DNA of 5,876 nucleotides from Filifactor villosus. Lineage in GTDB: Bacteria; Bacillota; Clostridia; Peptostreptococcales; Filifactoraceae. The notes under the pieces were generated by a model. It was given only the letters and a program-made list of their open reading frames with translations. It had not been told where the DNA came from and searched no databases. This document shows, piece after piece, positions 1 to 5,742 of the stretch. Where the stretch lies: NCBI RefSeq assembly GCF_042652965.1, contig NZ_JBHSHL010000012.1, forward strand, positions 1 through 5,876. Reading direction: 5' to 3'. The position numbers and the translations under genes are program-made. How positions within the stretch are numbered: position 1 is the stretch's first letter; each line of letters starts with the position of its first letter.

Positions 1-1034
1 TCCATGGACAGGTCGAGATGCAGGACATCGAAGGATGGGCGAAGGAAGAGGGGATCGATATCGAGTACCAAAGGAAGAGACCCTCCCTGCTTGAAGATAT
101 CGAAGTGGGATACAACACCTTAGGTAAGCTTACCGTCAACACCCGAAAGGAGATCGGGGGTTTTAGCATAACCCTACTGACGGAAGATGAGACCTATGAC
201 GAGGTGGAAGAGTTGGAAGAGATCCTGCTGACCTTCGAGGAGAATATCGAGAAGAATCGGAGGATGATTGAGAAGGAGGCTCCCAACTTTTATCGGGAGT
301 ACCGGGAGGTACTCGATAATCCGAAAAAGACGGTCTACTTCTTTGACAATACAAAGTCTCACAATGTATATAGACTTATCGATAACGAGATTATTTTGGA
401 AGGGGTATGGGCACAGATGGTGGAGTACAACCATAAGATGTTTGAGGAGGTATCTCAAGCAAGAAACGGAAAAGTCGAGGTGGCATCGAGATGGTTGGAA
501 GAGGGGTTGGACTCGTCTTTGCTCAGGTGGTATTCGGACGAATTAAGAGAGACCCATTATCGGAATACGTTGCATTTGTTTAGGGAGGTCAAGGATGGAA
601 CTGCAATTGAGGCACACAAGAAGACCTTTGAGGTCATGGAGGCGAACTTCGGGGAGCTGACGGAAGAGAAGATAAGGGAACTGGTCTACAATGACGATAG
701 CCGAGATAAGCTGATCTACATTATGGAACTGATCGATAAGAACCACAACATATTGGAACCCGGAATAAAGAGTAAGACGGTATATGCGTTGGGAGAAAAT
801 ATGGTAGGTTTTACCGGATTTCTGGAGCCGAACAACTATAACTTTTTTGAAAACAGAGCCTTTGTCTATTATCTGATGAAGAGGTACGGTTTGGAGAAGA
901 TGTTCTATCTTCGGGTAAAGATAGGAGATGAAACGAGCTTTGAAGAAGAGTTCGGCAAGAGTCTGTATCAACTGCGGGAAGAATGGAAGGCGTATCTAAG
1001 GGAGAATATCAGGGACATCGATAAGCTTTTGTAG
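1..1034 (+). CDS. Tandem lipoprotein paralogue 1 (5' partial), degenerate peptidase MA-like
   Basis: The reading frame is open from base 3 to the TAG at 1032-1034. The true start lies upstream of the window: by alignment to the complete copies about 192 N-terminal residues, including the signal peptide, are missing, and the ATG at 18 is an internal Met. It aligns without a gap to gene 2 (offset 1864) and gene 3 (offset 3770). The C-terminal half resembles the peptidase MA-like gluzincin fold: VEYNH (420-434) lies where HExxH is expected, RWLEEG follows with Glu at 501-503, and a SLYQLREEWKAYL end closes the protein. The first zinc-ligand His is Val, so catalysis is unlikely. From about 407 to 785 it is almost identical to gene 3 and clearly different from gene 2, yet just before that (NEIILEGVWAQM) it matches gene 2 and not gene 3, which makes it a mosaic. 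The fold assignment is by motif only; the cellular role is unknown, probably cell-envelope exposed. Confidence 0.85.
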   Translation, partial: HGQVEMQDIEGWAKEEGIDIEYQRKRPSLLEDIEVGYNTLGKLTVNTRKEIGGFSITLLTEDETYDEVEELEEILLTFEENIEKNRRMIEKEAPNFYREYREVLDNPKKTVYFFDNTKSHNVYRLIDNEIILEGVWAQMVEYNHKMFEEVSQARNGKVEVASRWLEEGLDSSLLRWYSDELRETHYRNTLHLFREVKDGTAIEAHKKTFEVMEANFGELTEEKIRELVYNDDSRDKLIYIMELIDKNHNILEPGIKSKTVYALGENMVGFTGFLEPNNYNFFENRAFVYYLMKRYGLEKMFYLRVKIGDETSFEEEFGKSLYQLREEWKAYLRENIRDIDKLL

Positions 1035-1160
1035 GAGAGGTCTTGGACCTGTTAAGATAGCATACTATTTTTCGATAGAAGTGTGGTTATATCCATTCTG
1101 TAAATACGAAAATTCGTTTTATACTTCATAAAGTGCAAGTTTCTGATATCAACTGCAAAA
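1035..1160 (+). repeat. 3' flank repeat, copy 1 of the array unit
   Basis: This 126-bp stretch directly after the stop of gene 1 matches 2899-3024 after gene 2 with a single substitution that I can see (T versus C in the ACTATTTT(T/C)CGATAG segment). It marks the tail of the duplicated unit. I see no gene in it. Gene 3 keeps only the first few bases of this flank (GAGAGGTCT) before its downstream sequence diverges. Confidence 0.9.
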
Positions 1161-1162
1161 TA

Positions 1163-1260
1163 TAGCAAACGACATAAATATCTGCACTTTCGAAATGTAT
1201 CTCGATTCTATTTTGAAGAATAGGGATTCGGCAAAGTGAAAATAATTTTTGCGTTCACTA
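1163..1260. mobile_element. MITE-like element 1 (98 bp) with TA duplication
   Basis: Left arm 1163-1190 begins TAGCAAACGACATAAATA. The reverse complement of the right arm (1233-1260) begins TAGTGAACGCAAAAATTA. The arms match ungapped at 20 of 28 positions and both end in CACTTT; the loop is 1191-1232. TA flanks it on both sides (1161-1162 and 1261-1262). The equivalent site after gene 2 (3021-3034) lacks the element and has one TA, reading AAAATAGTATTAGG, so it is an empty site. A TA duplication is the known signature of IS630/Tc1-mariner-type transposition. The element has no coding capacity and would need a transposase in trans, which is inference. Confidence 0.7.
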
Positions 1261-1264
1261 TAGT
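1236..1264 (+). promoter_or_regulatory. Candidate promoter of gene 2 in the right arm of element 1
   Basis: GTGAAA (1236-1241, 4 of 6 to TTGACA) is separated by 17 bp from TATAGT (1259-1264, 5 of 6 to TATAAT). Initiation would fall near 1271, about 20 nt before the ATG and just upstream of the ribosome binding site. The -10 hexamer is completed only by the junction of the element with its TA target. This is a pattern match only; if the host is Bacteroidota this consensus may not apply. Confidence 0.3.
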
Positions 1265-1277
1265 ATTAGGCAATTGC

Positions 1278-1285
1278 AAAAGGAG
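1278..1285 (+). promoter_or_regulatory. Ribosome binding site of gene 2
   Basis: AAAAGGAG lies 8 nt before the ATG at 1294. The segment TTGCAAAAGGAGACATTGTT is identical before gene 3, which fixes the start codon of both. Confidence 0.85.
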
Positions 1286-1293
1286 ACATTGTT

Positions 1294-2898
1294 ATGAAAA
1301 AGTATTTGGGCCTATGCACAGTCTGTTTAATGATTGTTCTATTGGTTTCCTGTGGAAGGGGGCTTGATCTGTCCAAGCGGGAGGGGGAGAACTTTACCGT
1401 CTATTCCAATGAGGACATCGAGATCAAACTGCCGAACTCTCTGGAGAACAGGGAAGAAGTCTTGGACAAACTCACAAAGAAACTGGAAAAGCTCGATCGA
1501 TTCGAGAAGATAACCAAGGTCAAGATTACAATAAACCCGCTCTATAACAAATTTAAGAACAGGGAAGTCATCGAAATTACCCCGGATTTTATAGAGGGGG
1601 AGGAGTTTGAGAAATATTTGATCGCACAGGCCTATGACCTCTACAACAACTGGATCGTCGAAGGAATCCGTCTTCTGGTGTTCGAAGATGGGAGAAAAGA
1701 CGAGAAAACGGACTTCGTCTCCTACTATAAGGATAGGGAGTTTTCCCTGTTCGGAGTAAGGTTCTTCGAACCGTTTACCGAGGAAGAAGAGGTGAACAAC
1801 CTCAAGGTTGCAAGTGCGGACTTGGCAGCCTACCTGATCGATCAGGGGAAGAAGGAAGATCTGCTCCATGGACAGGTCGAGATGCAGGACATTGAAGGAT
1901 GGGCGAAGGAAGAGGGGATCGATATCGAGTACCAGAAACAGAGACCCTCTCTGCTTGAGGATATCGAAGTGGGATACAACACCTTAGGTAAGCTTACCGT
2001 CAACACCCGAAAGGAGATCGGGGGTTTTAGCATAACCCTACTGACGGAAGATGAGACCTATGACGAGGTGGAAGAGTTGGAAGAGATCCTGCTGACCTTC
2101 GAGGAGAATATCGAGAAGAATCGGAGGACGATTGAGAAGGAGGCTCCCAACTTTTATCGAGAGTATCGGGAGGTGCTCGATAATCCGAAAAAGACGGTCT
2201 ACTTCTTTGACAATACACAGCCGGCCAACATATATTACTCTATTAATAACGAGATTATTTTGGAAGGGGTATGGGCACAGATGGCGGAATACAACCATAA
2301 GGTTTTTGAGGAGGTATCTCAAGCAAGAAACGGAGGTGTGGAGGGTTCTCCTCGATGGTTGGCGGAGGGCGTAGATCTGTGTTTGCCGCTGTGGTATTCG
2401 GACGAATTAAGAGAGCCCTATTATAAGGCTATGTTGCATTTTGTGAGGAATATTGAGGAGGGAACTGCAACCGGGGTCGGGAAAAAAATCTTTGCGGTAA
2501 TAGAAGAGAACTTCGGGGAGCTGACGGAAGAGAAGGTAAGGGAACTGGTCTACAATGACGATAGCGGAGATAAGCTGATCTACATTATGGAACTGATCGA
2601 TAGAAACTATCTTGAATTGATTCCGGGATTAAAGAGTAAAACGGTATATGCGTTGGAAGAAAACAAGGTAGGCTTTACCGGATTTTTGGAGCCGAACAAC
2701 TATAACTTTTTTGAAAACAAAGCCTTTGTCTATTACCTGATGAAGAGGTACGGCTTGGAGAAGATGTTCTATCTTCGGATAAAGATAGGAGATGAAACGA
2801 GCTTTGAAGAAGAGTTCGGAAAGAGTCTGTATCAACTGCGGGAAGAATGGAAGGCATATCTAAGGGAGAATATCAAGGATATCGATAAGCTTTTGTAG
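1294..2898 (+). CDS. Tandem lipoprotein paralogue 2 (534 aa), degenerate peptidase MA-like
   Basis: Complete gene. Residues 1-20 form a lipoprotein signal peptide: MKKY, a hydrophobic core, then lipobox LVSC with lipidated Cys20 and Gly21 after it. Residues 33-195 form an N-terminal domain; 235-525 resemble the peptidase MA-like gluzincin fold. There, AEYNH (331-335) replaces HExxH, PRWLAEG (353-359) supplies the expected third-ligand Glu358, and 487-524 form the typical C-terminal helix with SLYQLREEWKAYL. Loss of the first His suggests a non-catalytic, perhaps binding, role. The N-terminal domain has a similar WIVEG (120-124), hinting at an old internal duplication. It differs from genes 1 and 3 mainly at residues 309-318, 346-365, 374-405 and 437-446; the rest is nearly identical. 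It probably has its own transcript start, because MITE-like element 1 lies between it and gene 1. The function is not known. Confidence 0.9.
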   Translation: MKKYLGLCTVCLMIVLLVSCGRGLDLSKREGENFTVYSNEDIEIKLPNSLENREEVLDKLTKKLEKLDRFEKITKVKITINPLYNKFKNREVIEITPDFIEGEEFEKYLIAQAYDLYNNWIVEGIRLLVFEDGRKDEKTDFVSYYKDREFSLFGVRFFEPFTEEEEVNNLKVASADLAAYLIDQGKKEDLLHGQVEMQDIEGWAKEEGIDIEYQKQRPSLLEDIEVGYNTLGKLTVNTRKEIGGFSITLLTEDETYDEVEELEEILLTFEENIEKNRRTIEKEAPNFYREYREVLDNPKKTVYFFDNTQPANIYYSINNEIILEGVWAQMAEYNHKVFEEVSQARNGGVEGSPRWLAEGVDLCLPLWYSDELREPYYKAMLHFVRNIEEGTATGVGKKIFAVIEENFGELTEEKVRELVYNDDSGDKLIYIMELIDRNYLELIPGLKSKTVYALEENKVGFTGFLEPNNYNFFENKAFVYYLMKRYGLEKMFYLRIKIGDETSFEEEFGKSLYQLREEWKAYLRENIKDIDKLL

Positions 2899-3024
2899 GA
2901 GAGGTCTTGGACCTGTTAAGATAGCATACTATTTTCCGATAGAAGTGTGGTTATATCCATTCTGTAAATACGAAAATTCGTTTTATACTTCATAAAGTGC
3001 AAGTTTCTGATATCAACTGCAAAA
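2899..3024 (+). repeat. 3' flank repeat, copy 2 of the array unit
   Basis: Second copy of the 126-bp flank seen at 1035-1160. After it the two gaps diverge. Here the sequence runs straight into TAGTATTAGG (3025-3034), whereas after gene 1 the same bases are interrupted by MITE-like element 1. Confidence 0.9.
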
Positions 3025-3032
3025 TAGTATTA

Positions 3033-3174
3033 GGAAGATACCGCATAATTCGAAAAAGTGGTGAAAAACCAGTTTTTCTTAAACAAATCCATTTCCAAAA
3101 GCGTGTATTTGGAATAGTTTCTACCCTTCGAGGAACAAAGGGCAAATTGTTTTGGATCTTTGTGCGGTATTTCC
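3033..3174. mobile_element. MITE-like element 2, copy A (142 bp)
   Basis: The left end is GGAAGATACCGCATAA (3033-3048). The right end, read as its reverse complement, is GGAAATACCGCACAA (3160-3174), an imperfect terminal inverted repeat with one 1-nt gap. TTAGG stands at the left (3030-3034) and again at the right (3175-3179). In the gene 1-2 gap the corresponding sequence has a single TTAGG (1266-1270) followed by CAATTGCAAAAGGAG, so that gap is an empty site. Inside lie three perfect-arm hairpins: 3063-3069/3072-3078, 3093-3099/3108-3114 and 3124-3128/3138-3142. Whether the duplicated target is TTA or TTAGG cannot be fixed by eye. No transposase gene fits in it. The right end stops 13 nt before the ribosome binding site of gene 3. 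Confidence 0.7.
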
Positions 3175-3186
3175 TTAGGAAATTGC

Positions 3187-3194
3187 AAAAGGAG
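3187..3194 (+). promoter_or_regulatory. Ribosome binding site of gene 3
   Basis: AAAAGGAG lies 8 nt before the ATG at 3203, the same sequence and spacing as in gene 2. It is only 12 nt beyond the end of MITE-like element 2A. Confidence 0.85.
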
Positions 3195-3202
3195 ACATTG
3201 TT

Positions 3203-4804
3203 ATGAAAAAGTATTTGGGTCTATGCATAGTCTGTTTAATGATTGTTCTATTGGTTTCCTGTGGCAGGGGCCTTGATCTGTCCAAGCGGGAGGGGGAGAA
3301 CTTTACCGTCTACTCCAATGAGGACATCGAGATCAAACTGCCGAACTCTCTGGAGAACAGGGAAGAAGTCTTGGACAAACTCACAAAGAAACTGGAAAAG
3401 CTCGATCGATTCGAGAAGATAACCAAGGTTAAGATCACAATAAACCCGCTCTATAACAGATTTAAGAACAGGGAAGTCATCGAAGTTACCCCGGGTTTTA
3501 TAGAGGGGGAGGAGTTTGAGAAATATTTGATTGCACAGGCCTATGACCTCTACAACAACTGGATCGTCGAAGGAATCCGTCTTCTGGTGTTTGGAGGAGA
3601 GGAAAAGACCGAAACGGACTTCGTCTCCTACTATAAGGATAGGGAGTTTTCCCTGTTCGGAGCAAGGTTCTTCGAACCGTTTACCGAGGAAGAAGAAGTG
3701 AACAACCTCAAGGTTGCAAGTGCGGACTTGGCAGCCTACCTGATCGATCAGGGGAAGAAGGAAGATCTGCTCCATGGACAGGTCGAGATGCAGGACATCG
3801 AAGGATGGGCGAAGGAAGAGGGGATCGATATCGAGTACCAGAAACAGAGACCCTCCCTGCTTGAGGATATCGAAGTGCGCTATAACACCTTAGGTAAGCT
3901 TACCGTCAACACCCGCAAGGAGATCGGGGGTTTTACCATAACCCTACTGACGGAAGATGAGACCTATGACGAGGTGGAAGAGTTGGAAGAGATCCTGCTG
4001 ACCTTCGAGGAGAATATCGAGAAGAATCGGAGGACGATTGAGAAGGAGGCTCCCAACTTTTATCGGGAGTATCGGGAGGTGCTCGATAATCCGAAAAAGA
4101 CGGTCTACTTCTTTGACAATACAAAGCCTGACAGTATGTGTGATCATATTAAGAACGAAGTTATTTTGTCAGAACTATGGGCACAGATGGTGGAGTACAA
4201 CCATAAGATGTTTGAGGAGGTATCTCAAGCAAGAAACGGAAAAGTCGGAGCGGTATCGAGATGGTTGGAAGAGGGGTTGGACTCATCTTTGCTTAGGTGG
4301 TATTCGGACGAATTAAGAGAGACCCATTATCGGAATACGTTGCATTTGTTTAGGGAGGTCAAGGATGGAACTGCAATTGAGGCACGCAAGAAGACCTTTG
4401 AGGTCATGGAGGCGAACTTCGGGGAGCTGACGGAAGAGAAGATAAGGGAACTGGTCTACAATGACGATAGCCGAGATAAGCTGATCTACATTATGGAACT
4501 GATCGATAAGAACCACAACATATTGGAACCCGGAATAAAGAGTAAGACGGTATATTCATCGGAAGAAAACAAGGTAGGCTTTACCGGATTTCTGGAGCCG
4601 AACAACTATAACTTTTTTGAAAACAGAGCCTTTGTCTATTACCTGATGAAGAGATACGGCTTGGAGAAGATGTTCTATCTGCGGGTAAAGACCGGAGATG
4701 AAACGAGCTTTGAAGAGGAGTTCGGCAAGAGCCTGTATCAACTGCGGGAAGAATGGAAGGCATATCTAAGAGAGAATATCAGGGATATCGATAAGCTTTT
4801 GTAG
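3203..4804 (+). CDS. Tandem lipoprotein paralogue 3 (533 aa), degenerate peptidase MA-like
   Basis: Complete gene, last of the array. It has the same signal peptide and lipobox (LVSC, Cys20) as gene 2 and is nearly identical to it through residue 130. A variable stretch follows WIVEGIRLLVF, where gene 3 reads GGEEKTETDF and gene 2 EDGRKDEKTDF, one codon longer; this explains 533 versus 534 residues. The HExxH position reads VEYNH (residues 330-334, bases 4190-4204) and the expected Glu of RWLEEG is at 4271-4273, so the first zinc ligand is missing as in the other copies. Residues 308-317 (KPDSMCDHIK) are unique to this copy, and NEVILSELWAQM differs from the NEIILEGVWAQM of genes 1 and 2. From about 4177 to 4555 it is almost identical to gene 1. 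Its leader contains MITE-like element 2A. The product is a lipid-anchored envelope protein of unknown function, with a pseudo-peptidase fold suggested by motifs only. Confidence 0.9.
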   Translation: MKKYLGLCIVCLMIVLLVSCGRGLDLSKREGENFTVYSNEDIEIKLPNSLENREEVLDKLTKKLEKLDRFEKITKVKITINPLYNRFKNREVIEVTPGFIEGEEFEKYLIAQAYDLYNNWIVEGIRLLVFGGEEKTETDFVSYYKDREFSLFGARFFEPFTEEEEVNNLKVASADLAAYLIDQGKKEDLLHGQVEMQDIEGWAKEEGIDIEYQKQRPSLLEDIEVRYNTLGKLTVNTRKEIGGFTITLLTEDETYDEVEELEEILLTFEENIEKNRRTIEKEAPNFYREYREVLDNPKKTVYFFDNTKPDSMCDHIKNEVILSELWAQMVEYNHKMFEEVSQARNGKVGAVSRWLEEGLDSSLLRWYSDELRETHYRNTLHLFREVKDGTAIEARKKTFEVMEANFGELTEEKIRELVYNDDSRDKLIYIMELIDKNHNILEPGIKSKTVYSSEENKVGFTGFLEPNNYNFFENRAFVYYLMKRYGLEKMFYLRVKTGDETSFEEEFGKSLYQLREEWKAYLRENIRDIDKLL

Positions 4805-4846
4805 GAGAGGTCTGAGTGATTACAAGGTTTAGAATACACATAGTTA

Positions 4847-4987
4847 GGGACATACCTCACAATTCGGAAAATAAGCCTAGAATCGATTTTGTACGAACGA
4901 TCAAATCCTTGAAAATATTGGTATGACAGACTTTTGTATTTTATAAAAACGGGGAAGATCAGAAATTTGACTTTGTGCGGTGTTTCC
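4847..4987. mobile_element. MITE-like element 2, copy B (141 bp)
   Basis: The left end is GGGACATACCTCACAA (4847-4862). The right end, read as its reverse complement, is GGAAACACCGCACAA (4973-4987). Including the flanking TTA on both sides (4844-4846 and 4988-4990), 19-nt arms at 4844-4862 and 4973-4991 match at 15 of 19 positions without a gap. The ends match element 2A (both left ends continue AATTCG then an A-rich run; both right ends share CTTTGTGCGGT and TTTCCTTA). The total length differs by one base, while the interior is largely different. It begins 42 nt after the stop of gene 3 and ends against a T7 tract (4992-4998). Confidence 0.65.
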
Positions 4988-5037
4988 TTAATTTTTTTGA
5001 GGCTTCGATTGCCTCCTCATATCTCTGCCCCAACACA

Positions 5038-5066
5038 AAAAGAGCAGGCAAAATACCTGCTCTTTT
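5038..5066. terminator. Bidirectional Rho-independent-type terminator
   Basis: AAAAGAGCAGG (5038-5048) pairs perfectly with CCTGCTCTTTT (5056-5066) around the 7-nt loop CAAAATA. There is a T run after the stem on the + strand and, because of the A run at 5037-5041, also on the - strand. It lies between the convergent gene 3 and the small - strand lipoprotein gene, about 50 nt after the stop of the latter, and would serve both. A smaller hairpin (GAGGC 4999-5003 / GCCTC 5011-5015) precedes it. Confidence 0.85.
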
Positions 5067-5117
5067 CTCCAAGTTTTGCATAATTCAGCGCTAACAAAAC
5101 GCCATTGTGCAAATACT

Positions 5118-5558
5118 CTAATGTTGTGCCATACGAAAATCAATACTGATATCTCCCGGTGTGGAGGAGCTTGATGTGGCATTAAAATAGAAACTTTGAT
5201 TCGTACCGGTAACATTTACAGAGATATGACCGCTTTTATCCGGGTTGATGGTTCTTTCATTTCCACCGTTAATGCTGATCACAACCTCGGTGGAACCCTT
5301 GTTTTTAATCCAGAAATTTACTGTTTTTCCATTGTTTTTGCTCAAATAAAAAGTGTCATCATAATCTGAACCGGAATAACTTCCGGAATCAATAACCACA
5401 TTTCGTAACGGCACTATCTCATTATCACCGGACGTTCTTTCCGATAAAACCTTGTCATCCGAATCCGGAACATTATGCCCCTCTGTGCAGGAGGGAATCA
5501 GCATACATATTGCCATCATTCCCGCTGTCAAAGCGATTGTTTTTTTCCCAAACTTCAT
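5118..5558 (-). CDS. Small secreted lipoprotein of unknown function (146 aa)
   Basis: The start is the ATG at 5558, chosen because GAAGGAGT lies 8-9 nt upstream; a TTG two codons earlier (5562-5564) would leave only about 3 nt. The N-terminus is MKFGKKT followed by a hydrophobic segment and LIPSC, so the likely lipidated residue is Cys24. Pro at -2 is unusual for a lipobox, but Ser-Cys is acceptable. Residues 25-60 are acidic, polar and probably a flexible linker. Residues about 65-146 alternate hydrophobic and polar residues with many Gly, Asn, Ser and Thr (for example TVNFWIKNKG, EVVISINGG, SFYFNATSS, ISIDFRMAQ), typical of a small beta-sandwich. I do not recognise the family. It is a monocistronic unit with its own candidate promoter and a terminator shared with gene 3, and it is not related to the array proteins. 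Confidence 0.8.
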   Translation of the reverse strand: MKFGKKTIALTAGMMAICMLIPSCTEGHNVPDSDDKVLSERTSGDNEIVPLRNVVIDSGSYSGSDYDDTFYLSKNNGKTVNFWIKNKGSTEVVISINGGNERTINPDKSGHISVNVTGTNQSFYFNATSSSSTPGDISIDFRMAQH

Positions 5559-5566
5559 TATCAATC

Positions 5567-5574
5567 ACTCCTTC
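5567..5574 (-). promoter_or_regulatory. Ribosome binding site of the small lipoprotein gene
   Basis: On the - strand this reads GAAGGAGT, ending 8 nt before the ATG at 5558. The spacing decides for the ATG over the upstream in-frame TTG. Confidence 0.75.
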
Positions 5575-5626
5575 GTACAATTATTTTATTTTCCTTAGGT
5601 GCAATTTAATAATTATGGTTATAATG

Positions 5627-5656
5627 ATGATAGCATAGTTTTTATAAATTTTTCAA
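5627..5656 (-). promoter_or_regulatory. Candidate promoter of the small lipoprotein gene
   Basis: On the - strand TTGAAA (5651-5656) and TATCAT (5627-5632) are separated by 18 bp, each 5 of 6 to the sigma70/sigmaA consensus. They lie in an AT-rich region about 70 nt upstream of the ATG. No Bacteroidota-type TAnnTTTG was found here. Pattern match only. Confidence 0.4.
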
Positions 5657-5699
5657 CACATTATTTTATTATATGAAGAATTCCTGTATTTTATAGACT

Positions 5700-5742
5700 C
5701 CAAGGGAGGTGAGGAGTTTATCTTTGTGCGAGTCCTCTTTGG
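5700..5742. other. Bulged inverted repeat, possible decayed repeat element
   Basis: CCAAGGGAGG (5700-5709) can pair with CCTCTTTGG (5734-5742) with one bulged G and one G-T pair, around a 24-nt loop. The loop contains ATCTTTGTGCG, the same 11 bases found in the right end of MITE-like element 2A, and CTTTGTGCG is also in copy B. It lies in the noncoding stretch 5559-5808. I see no gene here; whether it is a remnant of that family or an independent structure is open. Confidence 0.35.

Noticed and set aside
18..20. ATG at 18 as start of the first gene
   Set aside because: The frame is open upstream to the window edge and the complete sister genes have about 197 residues before this Met; it is internal.
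1047..1075. TTGGAC-17 bp-TATTTT as a promoter after gene 1
   Set aside because: Only TTG of the -35 and 4 of 6 of the -10 match; not better than chance in AT-rich DNA.
1106..1117. ACGAAAATTCGT followed by TTT after gene 1 (and at 2970 after gene 2) as a terminator
   Set aside because: The stem is 4-5 AT-rich pairs with almost no loop; too weak to call.
1339..1869. Long - strand reading frames opposite the array genes, repeated in each copy (also 3248-3775)
   Set aside because: They lie antisense to well-supported lipoprotein genes, have no start signals, and are repeated only because the genes are.
2997..3206. 69-codon + strand reading frame (GTG start) ending in an ATGA overlap with gene 3
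   Set aside because: No ribosome binding site, it runs across the 3' flank repeat and the MITE-like element, and the overlap arises from the fixed start of gene 3. Chance reading frame most likely.
1..4804. CRISPR-like or short tandem repeat array
   Set aside because: The periodicity is about 1.9 kb and comes from duplicated genes; no short regularly spaced repeats are present.
4988..5215. 75-codon - strand reading frame overlapping the end of the small lipoprotein gene
   Set aside because: It runs through the terminator hairpin and overlaps the better-supported gene; no start signal.
5562..5564. TTG start for the small - strand lipoprotein
   Set aside because: Only about 3 nt from the ribosome binding site; the ATG two codons later has proper spacing.
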